Shown: piece after piece, positions 1 to 10,439 of the stretch
Position numbering within the stretch: position 1 is the stretch's first letter
How the letters are laid out: each line of letters begins with the position of its first letter
Origin: Lethocerus indicus
Lineage: Eukaryota; Arthropoda; Insecta; Hemiptera; Belostomatidae
NCBI GenBank assembly: GCA_019843655.1
Contig: JACDQD010000007.1
Span: 25,314,365-25,378,364, forward strand
Length of the DNA stretch: 64,000 bases
Direction of reading: 5' to 3'
Made by a program: the position numbers and the translations under genes
Notes under the pieces: generated by a model
Database searches by the model: none
What the model was told of the DNA's origin: nothing
Seen by the model: only the letters and a program-made list of their open reading frames with translations

Positions 1-299
1 TGTCATTGAAAACGAAAAACTCTGCCGTGATCGATACGCAGAGATGGTCGGATTTTTGCCGCCCACCAGGGTCACACACAATTCACCGGGAAAAATCCGC
101 CATCTAACCTACTATTAAAATAGTAGGAAAAGTCCCTGAGGTATTTCATTTGTAAAAATATTGATTTTGCAAAACCGTGGTCTTTTTGATCTTCTTTGAT
201 TTGGTCTTTTGCAAGAGGATTTTTTTCAGCTCATCCGCCTACTAAACGATTTACTGGGAGAGCACTGAAGCCGAAACACGGCTGCTATCGGGATAAATT

Positions 300-525
300 G
301 TTGATATTTAACCCCAAAATTGCGGTTTTTAGCCCCAAAAATGAGATTTTGAGCCCCAAATATACGATTTTTAACCACAAAAATGATATTTTAACATAAA
401 AAATATGCGATTTTTAGCACCAAAAATGCTATCTTTAGACCCAAAAATACGATTTTTAATCACAAAAATGAGATTTTTAGCACCAATAATGCGATTTTTA
501 TCCCAAATAATCGATATTTAGGAGA
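300..525. repeat. 21-bp minisatellite (GATTTTTAGCCCCAAAAATGC type)
   Basis: About ten to eleven degenerate tandem units. Each has a T-run, AGCCCC or AACCAC, then an A-run and ATGCG or ATACG. The period is about 21 bp with small indels. No coding capacity. Confidence 0.85.
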
Positions 526-567
526 AACGTTTAAAAACAAATCTATTGCCTATTTGATCTTATGGCA

Positions 568-660
568 GACACTTTCGGCTATTCATTGTCGTCACGAATC
601 ATCCTGTCGGCGCAGTCACTGTGTCTGGCGAAAAGCCGAAACCGGTCTAGCTCAGGGCAA
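568..660 (+). mobile_element. Degenerate CTGA-GAAAC family copy
   Basis: The right half GCCGAAACCGGTCTAG (635-650) is intact, while the CTGAAGA half is lost. An upstream TTTCGGCT and ATCCTGTCGGCGCAGTCACT resemble the inner part of longer copies. Confidence 0.55.
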
Positions 661-933
661 GTGCGGCCCCGGTATTCGAAACCCACCGTGGGCCGTCGGA
701 CCTTAACCAAACTCACGAATGGAATGTCGTTCTATCCCTGGAGGAGGGGGGTTTCGTGGGGTTGAAAAGAGTCCGTGAGCGTTGTCCTACCTGCTCCCAT
801 CTCACGGGGCATTTCCTCCCCTTTCAAGTCCACAACAATTAGCATAACTATAATGGGGCCTTCGGCGGGCATAAAACATAGCCCACGCTCCACCCGCCCC
901 TATAATTACAGCCGTCTCCCTTCACTCCCTCCC

Positions 934-940
<7 letters not shown>

Positions 941-966
<26 letters not shown>
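941..966. repeat. (CT)n microsatellite
   Basis: Thirteen uninterrupted CT units. Confidence 0.95.
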
Positions 967-1020
967 TCGGACCTCTGTCATTCACACATAATAACGCGCA
1001 TCGTCACTCGGGACCCTTAA

Positions 1021-2280
1021 ACAATCTTTTAATATATATAATGAATGTGTCGTGAAATAACCAGTACCTCAAATATCGAACGGTGTGATGACGTTCGAAC
1101 ACTCGAAACTGGAATGAAAAATCCGGGTTTTAAACTTGAACACAAAACTGGAAGATCGAAAAGCGGTGTATCCACTGGGGACGTCCATGGACACTGAAAG
1201 ATGTTGAGGAGTCGACTGAGAAGGCCACAATGCCGAACTGACCACAAGCAGTAGAGCTACACCAAGAATGTTAAGATATATAAAGTATCGAAATTAACTG
1301 TACTATTTTAATCATAACTTTTTGTGGGTCTGGAACTAATTAATTCGATAATCACTATTTCTTGTGGGGAAATTTCACTGGGGAAAGTCGAACCATACCC
1401 TGAAACTGGATTGTGTTCGAAGTTCGAGGGTTGACTGTATCGGGACGTAGAAGCCATGGGAATCGGGAATGAAAGTAGCGTGCTCTTTGAGCGCAGAAAA
1501 AAAAAGGAAACATCCTTAAAGATAACAAATGATGTGGGACCATTATACCCGGTACTGAGAGCTCGATAATTATTAGATAGAATATTAAACGGTATATTTG
1601 AAAAGCGCCATTAACGCCGGCATAAATATTAACGATATTTATCTGTTTATAAATAAGAGGAGGCGAACAAGAGTGCCGACAAGATAATTCCCGCCTAAGT
1701 ATGTTCTCACTGTACGACTGAGACGGCACTTGATGTGATGTGTTTTCTACCCGCTTCCAGACAACAGTCCTCCTCCTCCTCCTCCTCCCAACCGTAATTT
1801 GCTCTCAGGCTACCCGTAATTTGATTTTGAGCTGCTCCCGGCCGAGTTGATTTACGGCTACTAGTTTCGGGCGTGGCCATGACGTCGGACGGATCGGCTT
1901 GTGGCGACCCAAACGCGAGTGGAACTTTCAAAAGAAATCTACACATTATCCAGGATTTAAAGAAATAAACAATTCGCACAATTAATAATAACCGTGAACT
2001 TGACACTCCTAATTAGGCGTTGAATTATAATGCGTGGTTTCGAAAGTTTAATTTTCCCTCCAACGAAATTAAACTTCTACTTTCTGATAACTTAATAATG
2101 AATTAGTAGTAAACATTAAATGGATATTAGTACGCTGGAATCATATAAAAAAACTCACTTAAAATCATGCCTTAAAGTCATACTTAAAATGACTTAAAAT
2201 CATTATAAATTCCGTAGTGGAACACTTCTGTATTTAAACTTTAAGATACCCGTTAGGAATACCACAATTCTTACCGTCTT
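1021..2280. other. No gene seen; low-complexity patches only
   Basis: I see no family-level match in either strand. The sequence contains a (CTC)n run at 1769-1788 and short recurring AACACTCGAAACTGG-like words. Open frames of up to 124 codons look fortuitous. Confidence 0.5.
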
Positions 2281-2301
2281 CTGTCTCCATTGGACTAATC
2301 A

Positions 2302-2338
2302 TAGACCGGTTTCGGCTACTGGCCCAATCTCCAGTGGA
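2302..2338 (-). mobile_element. CTGA-GAAAC family solo unit, minus strand
   Basis: On the minus strand the unit reads CTGGAGA, then GCC-GAAACCGGTCTA. One core residue is changed (CTGGAGA for CTGAAGA), and the ACCGGTC block is intact. Confidence 0.65.
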
Positions 2339-2567
2339 TTAGAGGACATTATTAAACCGACAGCGAGTAATTGTTCAATGGGATCGACATGATTAAGACT
2401 AAATATTTAGGTAAAATTAAATGGAGCATAATTCACGTTATTTGGTCAAAGTTAGCCTTCCGACAAGCGGCAGGAGAAGGCCCCAGGCGTTGTACGGAAG
2501 TTTGGCAGTTCCCGAACTATTTGATGTATACAACTTGACATTGTTCAGTCGAGCGGAATAACGTTAG

Positions 2568-2680
2568 GTTCCTCCCACCGTCAGTAGATAATCGGGCGGT
2601 ATGCCTGAGGAATATTATGAAGGAGGACGCGATAAAGAGAAATAAATCAGTTCAGGTAGAAGAAGCTGAAGTGGAACTTT
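2568..2680 (+). repeat. Unclassified repeat R2, copy 1
   Basis: TTCCTCCCACCGTCAGTAGA, then a GATAAAGAGAAATAAATCAGTTCAGG block, shared with 44091-44280 and 54991-55215. No coding potential recognised. This copy is shorter at its right end. Confidence 0.6.
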
Positions 2681-2699
2681 ATGAATTTACTTACTGTGT

Positions 2700-4100
2700 A
2701 AATATGCGCGTAACTTATACATAAAACTAATATTATGATTCTATTACATTACATAATTAGTAGGTGAGGGTTTTACTTTCATATAAAATCTCCCCTTTTA
2801 CGCAACTTTCCCAGAATATGGTAGCCGGACTGAGAATTATACAGTTGTGTCTTCTGATTGTTAATGGGCTGATAATAGACATATAACTATTATTTGTTTT
2901 CTTCAGTTCATTCTCCGATGCCAACGAGGGAATGGACTACTAGGTGGAGTGGCCCCATTAGGGGTTGTCCACTCGACACCGGGCAATGGGCCAACGGCTC
3001 ACTCGCCCATTCCTAGCTGCACTCCCTACACCACGGCTGACTCATACAGGCGAGTTTAGAAATATTAATGACTCGCAAACGTTTAATTCTACCTTTACAC
3101 ATCTTGAAGAGTAAATTCAGGTGGAGGGGGGGGGGATTCATTGGAGTACATTTCACTACAGTATTGGCCAATTACGTATAGAATGATACAAGTAGTATAC
3201 CTCAGAGCTACCCGAGATGGGTTTTGATCGGGTCACATAAAAAAGCCGAGAAAATACAGACAGACAGATGCTGTTTCCGAACAAAGAACCCTATCCACTA
3301 CGTGTATAATAATTTTATTTATTCCACAATCTCTCTATAAATCACGACCAGATCTCAGGGCCTTATAAAAGTAAATGCAACGACGGCCCGTCGCCGTGTA
3401 CACTCGGCCTGTCCATCAGCGTATTTATGAACTACCCGGCGGACAACGTGAACACGCCGGCGGTTCGGGGACAATGGGATCGTGTCTCGTGTGGTTTTGA
3501 ATTGAAGGCGTAAAATAACCTGGAAATCCACGTGGGAGTCGGGTGGAGGTGGTGGAAGAAGAAGGAGAAGAAGAGGGAGCCTCGGAATACTTACTGCAAC
3601 AACACCCCCCCCCCGGTCCTAATGTATGCAATCCCATTGTGGCCGCCCACACGAGCCCCATACCATAACCCCCCATCCGTCGCCATTATGGTCCCTCCAG
3701 TCTGTGTATGTGTGCGTGAGTGTCACCTGAGTCACCGCCCAAGAACGCCCGGAGTGTGCGTGACCTTCTGTCCGCCGCCGCCCAGAGGAACGATCCGGAC
3801 GGAATAATGATAGGCCATAAGGCTCGGGCCGACCCAAGAGCTTTTTGAAGTGCGCGCGGATTCCAACAATTAAATTGAATACGACAGACGCGGACAGCAC
3901 AGTGTTCGCGGTAAATTACACCCAATCGGTATACAAATGAAAACCTTGGGTATTCTCCAGAACCAAGTCGAAAAAGGTCTCTCTTCTTGTCGGTATGTGC
4001 AAAAGATATGCCCTGAACACTGCCTGGTTCTCCCTGCGTTGGTTTTTCACCACAAATTGGCGACACTTTTCCTCCTTATCCCCGTCCCAAATTTCAATTT
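2700..4100. other. No gene seen; simple-sequence patches
   Basis: It holds a G-run (3126-3134), a GGAGAAGAAG-rich purine tract near 3547-3578 and a C-run (3607-3615). Overlapping open frames at 3425-4066 on both strands show no recognisable domain. Confidence 0.45.
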
Positions 4101-4120
4101 ATATTGTCTACTAAGTTTTG

Positions 4121-4335
4121 TCCGACCGGTTTCGGCCGCTCGCCATCTTCAGTTCAGGCTCTTCTGTTCGACAGGGCGGTGTATCACTCTGGCGTATCGG
4201 TTGCCTATGGGGCATCCTGTCTGCGGTGTCACTTCACACTTTTATAGTGACTCCTACAGTGACTGATCGAACAAAGGGGCCACTGAAGATGGCGAAGCGC
4301 CAGCCAAAGACCAATCCAGCGAGAGGAGACAGAAG
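4121..4335 (+). mobile_element. CTGA-GAAAC family element with inverted arms
   Basis: The left arm is the reverse complement of the unit (4123-4153: GACCGGTTTCGGCC, CGCCATCTTCAG). The right arm is direct (4283-4310: CTGAAGATGGCGAAGCGCC). The inner 130 bp includes GGGCGGTGTATCACTCTGGC and GGTTGCCTATGGGGCATCC, which recurs at 46443-46625, 20477-20566 and 61843-61915. A tail CAGCGAGAGGAGACAGAAG follows the right arm, as at 55850-55867. Confidence 0.8.
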
Positions 4336-4852
4336 ATCAAGCTATGATACAAAATACAATCTCTCCATTGAATTTACTGTAGTCGCAGTGTAAAGATAGA
4401 TCACACGTTTCACTAACATTTCTAAACTTAATGCAGCTTAAATGATTTCATGGTAAATGATTTCACGCAACATTCAACATACCCGGTTAGATGAACCTCT
4501 ACAGTACCCGAAACCTACTTCTTACCGAAAACTATGACTCACCCCTTACCACATCTGTGCGTTACGCAACGTCCAAAGTTGGTAGAAATTTCAAAGGAAC
4601 GGCTGCGGAAATGAATACGCCAAGATAAAACGGACAAAAGATATTACCGGACCTTATCTCTCGGACTGGAGCCCAGACATTCAACTCCCAGACATTATCT
4701 TGTACTGGATACGGAGTTTTGTGCGATTCCCAGGGTCAGATAGCCCAAGATTTCTATATTTGGAGAACCGACTCCACCAATTTCATTGTACGCTAGTTCA
4801 GTGCAAATTCGCGCAAAACAACCCTTATTTCCTTACCTTGATCTTACATTAG

Positions 4853-4960
4853 GCAGGTATCGGCGCCTCGCCATCTTCAGTAGCTTCGCCTCAGTGGAGT
4901 GTTTCTGGCTGCCGAAGACCAAAAACCAGAGGAGAGAAGAAGGCCACAAGGACGGCAGTA
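4853..4960 (-). mobile_element. CTGA-GAAAC family copy, minus strand
   Basis: The minus strand has GCTACTGAAGATGGCGAGG then GCCGATACC, so GAAAC has mutated to GATAC. Downstream at 4912-4945, ACCAAAAACCAGAGGAGAGA resembles the tail of other copies, suggesting a deleted inverted element. Confidence 0.65.
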
Positions 4961-5063
4961 AACTATTCATGCATAATGCACGCGCTGCTCCTATATAATG
5001 GGAGTTCCGTGTCAGAAAAAAAGGCAGAAACTCCGTACTATTTGAATAATTGAAGGATTATAC

Positions 5064-5465
5064 GCCACAGCCTCAGTGATTGAGTGCCCATCGACGCGAG
5101 TACAAAATGGAATACTTGAATTTACATGAATCTCAAATTTCGCACGTAAAGAAGAAAAAAACAAATACGAAGTGTCAGTGTCGATGATCTCAACACTTTC
5201 GTACTGCATATCACACTGAATTACTGTAGAACAATGCTTTCTTAATTAAAATACTGACGCTGTTATCGGACAGGTTAAACAAATTACGATTACCAGTGTC
5301 CTTATATCTGTAGTTCAACACGATATATTGTCGAGAATATTGATGCTGGCCTCAATCCGACAGGAATTACGCGTTGCCGAGTTCCAGGATTAGGTGTACC
5401 AATATAGAACGTTTTGGAGAGTCTCCAATCGGGATTTACAAAAATTATTATTTTACAAAAAAAAT
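5064..5465 (+). repeat. Unclassified repeat R3, copy 1
   Basis: About 400 bp aligned by eye with 7699-8085. Shared blocks include GCTGGCCTCAATCC, GACAGGAATT, CCGAGTTCCA, AATACTTGAATTTA and TTTGGAGAGT near the right end. Both copies end in an A/T-rich tract with AAATAAATAA. That tail suggests a retroposed, SINE- or LINE-like sequence, but no promoter box or frame was recognised. Confidence 0.7.
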
Positions 5466-5712
5466 TAAATAAATAAACCAGCTCCTTCTCGACTACGTGG
5501 CCAGCATTTCGGGTCTCTGCAGAGGGAGTTTAAATCTTCTGCTTCCCTGGTAGATTACATGACCCCCCATTGCTTGCGACCTGTTTCTTCTGTACAATGC
5601 TACCGACCCAACAATGTCGGTTTTAATGATTGAAGGTATCAAAAAACGGTTTACACGTTCGTAAACCCGACACCATGTCCCAATACGTTTTATATATAAA
5701 CTACCACGTTAT

Positions 5713-5746
5713 GCTACTGACGATGGCGAGAAGCCGAAACCGCCAC
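5713..5746 (+). mobile_element. CTGA-GAAAC family solo unit
   Basis: GCTACTGACGATGGCGAGAA then GCCGAAACCGCC. The core reads CTGACGA, a change only at the variable position of a hammerhead CUGANGA box. Stem III is damaged. Confidence 0.75.
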
Positions 5747-6650
5747 GAAGCTGGTGATATTTCAAACGCTCGGGGATCTCCAGGTGTATCCATTTTTTGT
5801 ATATTCTGGTAAAAGTTATGGACATTCGAACTGACAGAATACATGCCGCAGGAACGATACTGTGAAGCCGGGACTCCGAGCATTGTAATTGAGTCCGCCT
5901 CCATCCCCAATTATCATACATATATATATTATGTAAAGTCTGTAGGCGCGCATAGTATCTGTTAGTATAATAGTATGATAATACGGATTCAGCCGGATAG
6001 GCGCCCCAAGCTTTGAAAAACTGCCAATAAACAATTCACGATCGTGAAAAGAAGGGGGAAAAAAGAAAATGATAAATCCAACTATTCCGTTATGATCACT
6101 TTATTAGACGAGTCCCCTTTCCAGCCTAGCCTAGTGGGGAACAACAAGCGAGGCCAAGTTACAAGCGTTTGATTCATCCATTCACCTCCGTCCGCTTATC
6201 TACGACTCTATAATTCTAGAACACGAGGGATTTCAGCATCTCTTCTGGTCCCCTAAAATAATATTGAAACGAAAAAATGGGCCAGCTGGGAATTTCCAGT
6301 TTCAAAAAGCCTGGCTGAAAATAAGAAACACTTTGTTATTTATGATACGATTGTACATCTCTTTTTTGAATGACTCCACAATCTCAAGGCAAGTAAATGG
6401 GCGTAGCCGTTAAAAAAAGGGGAAAGTGGCGCTTCTGATAAAATGAAATCGCGTGTCGTTTAATTTAATCAGTTGCTGCTAGCTGTAAACACCGTATCAG
6501 TAACCGAGTACAATCTGTGATTGAATATACCACAGATTGAGATCTTCGCCCGTTGAAAGTTTCATTATTTGGTAAAGGCTCTTTCGACAGTCCTTAAAAA
6601 TCGGTAATGATGGAAGGTACTTCCACATTGGCACGAAGTACCACTCCTTC

Positions 6651-7400
6651 TTTTTTTTAACCTTTTTTTATCCTGTATAATCACAACATTGAATGTTATA
6701 AGTACAAATGCTGTATGTATTCTTTTTCATATGTATGTCGTGATAGAAGGAACCACCCAAAGATGACACTTTTGACACAAGAACAACTATGGTCTAAGGA
6801 CTAAGAAGATCTCTAGGCCAGCAGAGTTTAGGCCGACGCGGGGGGGGGATAATGGATGGGTAAGAGGGGAAAGGGACTGAAGGAGTGGATTGGGTTGAGG
6901 AGAAAGGCGGGAGTAGAACTTCAGAAACCGGGATTTTGCGACTTCGCCGACTGTCGGTATGTTGAGGTCATGGTGGATTGTGTGGTTAGAAACATACGGG
7001 GGAGCATTAAAGATGGTACGAACGACTTTAGACTTGATTCTCTGGATGCGAGCGATGTTGGATGTCTCGGTGGAACCCCATAGCTGTATACCGTATGTCC
7101 ATGTCGGTTTAAGTATCGCTTTGTATACTGTCAGTTTTTTACTTAAAGTAAATTTTGATGTCCGTTTTAGTAATGGTTTTAAAAGTCCAAATTTTCGTTT
7201 TATGTCGATTCTTTTGAGTCGGTTATAGGGATTCCACGTGAGTCGTTTGTCCAGGTGGAGCCCAAGATATCGAATCTGCTGTTGGATGGGAACGAGCCCT
7301 TGAATAACATGTTCTTTGTGCTGGACTGCCGAATGCGACTCAGAATATGTGTATCAATCGGCCCATTTGTATTTTCAAACAAGCTTTGAACTCGATAAAC
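6651..7400 (-). mobile_element. 5'-truncated jockey-type non-LTR retrotransposon
   Basis: The 3' part of a LINE lies on the minus strand: a reverse-transcriptase C-terminal coding region (see the pseudogene entry), a 3' UTR of about 120 bp, and an A-rich end near 6670-6651 (GGATAAAAAAAGG, TTAAAAAAAAG). The 5' end is lost near 7400, as is typical for LINE insertions. Confidence 0.85.
6787..7353 (-). pseudogene. Jockey-clade reverse transcriptase, C-terminal fragment
   Basis: On the minus strand 188 sense codons run without a stop from 7353 to the TAG at 6789-6787. The product has no methionine, so start-dependent ORF calling misses it. Recognisable in order: IRYLGLHLDKRLTW, then KLTVYKAILKPTWTYGIQLW, then VVRTIFNAPPYVSNHTIHHD, LNIPTVGEVAK, and SRLSPQPNPLL near the end. 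These are the hallmarks of the jockey polyprotein downstream of the catalytic YADD domain, which is itself absent. An in-frame TGA at 7356-7354 interrupts the upstream continuation. The natural stop seems retained. It is non-functional by truncation, but the frame is unusually well kept. Confidence 0.9.
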
Positions 7401-7484
7401 GATTCAAAACATATTTTCATTTCGACGCCGTAAAGCCTGTCCGTGCGCCAAAGTTCCACAATAAATATTAATCAGACGTTTTGT

Positions 7485-7680
7485 TCGGGACGCGGCCGCA
7501 TACCTCGCCGAAGTGTGTACCGCCGACTTCGGCCCCACGTGACGCGTGTGTCAAAACCGAAAAACGTACGAGATCACGTGACAGTGACGCGCGACGTCGC
7601 GACGCGCTCGAACGATCGAAATTCGGATCGATCTTGAAATCGCTCCAAAGGAACCGGGACAGGTTCTGAATGCGCACACG
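7485..7680. promoter_or_regulatory. CpG-dense block with two CACGTG sites
   Basis: About 33 CpG dinucleotides occur in roughly 150 bp (7490-7640). The block includes CCCCACGTGACGCG and GATCACGTGACAGTG, both palindromic E-boxes followed by a GAC. The base composition differs sharply from its neighbours. It could be an unmethylated island or enhancer. No gene start is attached to it here. Confidence 0.4.
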
Positions 7681-7698
7681 CGGGAATAACCCGGTTTT

Positions 7699-8085
7699 TG
7701 AGTCACCCTCAGTGAGTATAAGATGTAATGCTTGAATTTAAATTAAACAAGACATTAAAAATGATTCTCAAATGTAGCACGTATACAAGAAGGAAACAAA
7801 TATAAAAGTTACCGAGTCGAGGACATCTCCACACTTTCATACTGCGTTCTAATCATATAGTTTGGCACAATGCTTTGTTAATTTAAATAAAAACGGGTAA
7901 ATGTGTCCCTATAACACTGTATTTTGAAACAATATATGGAGAATATTCATGCTGGCCTCAATCCCACAGGAATTGACTGGTTACCGAGTTCCACGGGTAA
8001 GGTATACTTATAAGGAAATATTTTATAGGACGCCTTGGAGAGTTACCAGAAGGAATTTAAATTTTGGAAAAATTTTACGTAAATA
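7699..8085 (+). repeat. Unclassified repeat R3, copy 2
   Basis: Homologous to 5064-5465 over its whole length in the same orientation. Shared blocks include GCTGGCCTCAATCC, ACAGGAATT and CCGAGTTCCA, with AAATAAATAA at the right end. Divergence is high, so both copies are old. Confidence 0.7.
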
Positions 8086-8278
8086 AATAACAGACAAGCG
8101 TAAAATGGCAATGAATTTTGGATGCGGTCCATAAACAGTAGGATTAATTAATTTTTTCCTGCGCGAAACAGAATATTAAAACTACGCTAACTGACAGCGA
8201 CATAGTATTTTAGTAATAGCTATTGATAATCAAATAATAGCAGAATTATTTTTCTGTGGCCACTGACAGCTGATTATG

Positions 8279-8305
8279 GCCTTATTCGGTACCATCTTCA
8301 GTAGC
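8279..8305 (-). mobile_element. Degenerate CTGA-GAAAC family unit
   Basis: The minus strand reads GCTACTGAAGATGGTACCGAATAAGGCC. The left box is intact, GAAAC has become GAATA, and stem III is lost. Confidence 0.55.
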
Positions 8306-8742
8306 GTTTCGCCAATATTCCTCGCCTAACTTGAAATAATTGCAGCTTACTGATAGGCGTTATAATAAATCCATGAATATATTTGTTGGCGAATTGATTG
8401 CGTGAAAATCTTCCAAACTCGACGATCCTATTCCCTAAATGATTTGAACTAAAAGTAGAAATTTTTTGTTTTCTGGACCGAAGTTGACTTCTTAATTTAC
8501 TTTCGGAGTTGGATATCGTGCGAGGGACAGAATTGAAATATCTGTTGGTTCACATGTGAACGAACAGTACGTATCTCTCGGCATGTGGCCTCGGCACTAT
8601 AGGCCTATATCAAAACGGGCGTCAAAATCTCATCCCGCCCGCCAAGATTCTAGACACACGCAACGTTCAACTCCAATGCATTTAAATGGCCCCCATTTGC
8701 ATAGGCTCTCGGTCGGCGAGGGGTCGACAGACAGCGTCGAAA

Positions 8743-8775
8743 AAGAGAATAAATAAATAAAAAATAAATAAATAA
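8743..8775 (+). repeat. (AAAT)n run
   Basis: AATAAATAAATAAAAAATAAATAAATAA. It could be the tail of an unidentified retroposon or simple sequence. Confidence 0.8.
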
Positions 8776-8899
8776 CCAGTTGGCGTCGATGATTCATAGA
8801 ACCGTCAGGGCGATTTCCATATTGTAAGGGTTTCGCTCGTTTATGATCCCGTCCACTGTACGATATTGCTCCGAGGCACGTTAACACTGAGGGGCATTG

Positions 8900-10080
8900 G
8901 AAAACAATTTTCTACAATACTCTTTCTTAAAGTATGAATGAGCAATTGATAATTGCACTTGGAATGATGAATGAGAATATTTCTGTTCAAAAAAATATTA
9001 ACGCCGAATTATTAGTGTTAAACTGCGCCACCCACACAATACACAATACTTTGGTCGCGTTTTTAATTTCCGATAGCATAATATCTCTACGGGGTCCTAA
9101 AATTAGGTATAACAGGAAGAGAAATAGCTAATGATGTAAGTAGCCAGAACAGTGGAAACATCTGGTCTTATACTAGTGATAATATTATCTATATCTAACG
9201 TTCATTGTGGAATGACTGTAATATGCATTGTAATATCCGGATACCTGGTGACCGCATTGAGAAAGCGCATATTTTTTCAACTTCTGTAGCCTTCTGCCGT
9301 TCAAGTAAAAAATTTCAAAAGTACAAGACTTCGAGATGAAAAAAAATCGATATAGAGATGTCATCAAATAGAATGGGGACCAGATAGTAAACAAACATGT
9401 TGCACACATTATGGTGACAGATATGTTTGACATATCTCAAGGTGTCCCACCTATGATGGGCACCCAAATCAAGCTCTGTGTCTTTTTCCATTTTATAATG
9501 GCCCACTGAAAGCTCCCTCCTGGGTAGAACCACGTAATCCCCCGGCCACGCAGTGTTAATTAAGTCAAAAGTTATTATCCTCCGAGTTGCTAGTTGGACA
9601 GGTACTCCGATGTTCGGGTTGTAAAGTTTTCGACTCATCATTATATATACGTGGTGGGTGGGTCGAGCACAATATTTCTCTTGTAGCGGCTTCAAAAGTT
9701 TCCGTGTGAATAAATCAGTTTGGCAAAATTTAAGAAGATTGCCGGAATAAGTTGCTATTTTGCCATATTTCAGTGCGACGCCGGTTCACTTTTGCAGGCT
9801 TTCGCCTCGGGTTCTCGGCCCTCCCCTCCCCCTATAAAAACACAAGATATCCCCAGTCGAAATTGATGCTACGACGAAAGGGAGTTTTAATTTTTTAGCC
9901 GGGCATTTTAAAATTGCACCTAACGATCGGGTACAGAGGCCGGCCTCGTAAAACAGCCCCTATCTGCAGCCTTACGACCCTGTCCCCCACGGTGCACCGA
10001 TATTCAACCGAGCACTAACTCATCTAAAAGTCGTAATTTTAGGGGGCTCGGGACACCGGCGCAGATAATCTCGCCGAACG
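8900..10080. other. No gene or named element seen
   Basis: A minus-strand open frame of 126 codons (9315-9695) shows no recognisable domain. Otherwise AT-rich unique-looking sequence. Confidence 0.45.
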
Positions 10081-10085
10081 AAGAG

Positions 10086-10088
<3 letters not shown>

Positions 10089-10126
<38 letters not shown>

Positions 10127-10174
10127 AGGAGAGATATAGTGAGCGAGAGCAGGAGAGAGAGAGAGAGAGAGAGA
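10089..10174. repeat. (GA)n microsatellites, two blocks
   Basis: Pure GA runs at 10089-10119 and 10153-10174, separated by a degenerate GA-rich spacer. Confidence 0.95.
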
Positions 10175-10222
10175 TACTTACTATTAATTCGGAGATGGGC
10201 TCTCATCTGGTCTGATTAATCG

Positions 10223-10238
10223 GGGCCCCCGGGGGCCC
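10223..10238. repeat. Perfect 16-bp GC palindrome
   Basis: GGGCCCCCGGGGGCCC is its own reverse complement, embedded in otherwise AT-rich DNA. Confidence 0.9.
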
Positions 10239-10439
10239 GACCAAACTGCGTCCGGATAAATCTGTATTTTTTTCTCTCTGTTTTGTTGTTTTTTATTTGT
10301 TGATCTCCCAATCTTTACGAACCGCCATTTTGGTAGCCTTACACAACACGAAACGTATACGGAATTTTCAAGAACTCCCGACCTAATATATACGTTCGGG
10401 GCCAGCGCGGGACACTGCCTGGATGGGGGGGGGGGCAAT

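Noticed and set aside
300..525. CRISPR-like array
   Set aside because: Units are contiguous 21-bp degenerate tandem repeats without spacers; the window is eukaryotic.
4118..4393. Small proteins translated from the inverted-arm repeats (SDRFRPLAIFSS type)
   Set aside because: Similar peptides appear wherever the repeat arm occurs (for example 17866-18072 and 4786-4998) because the DNA repeats; frames break in the interior.
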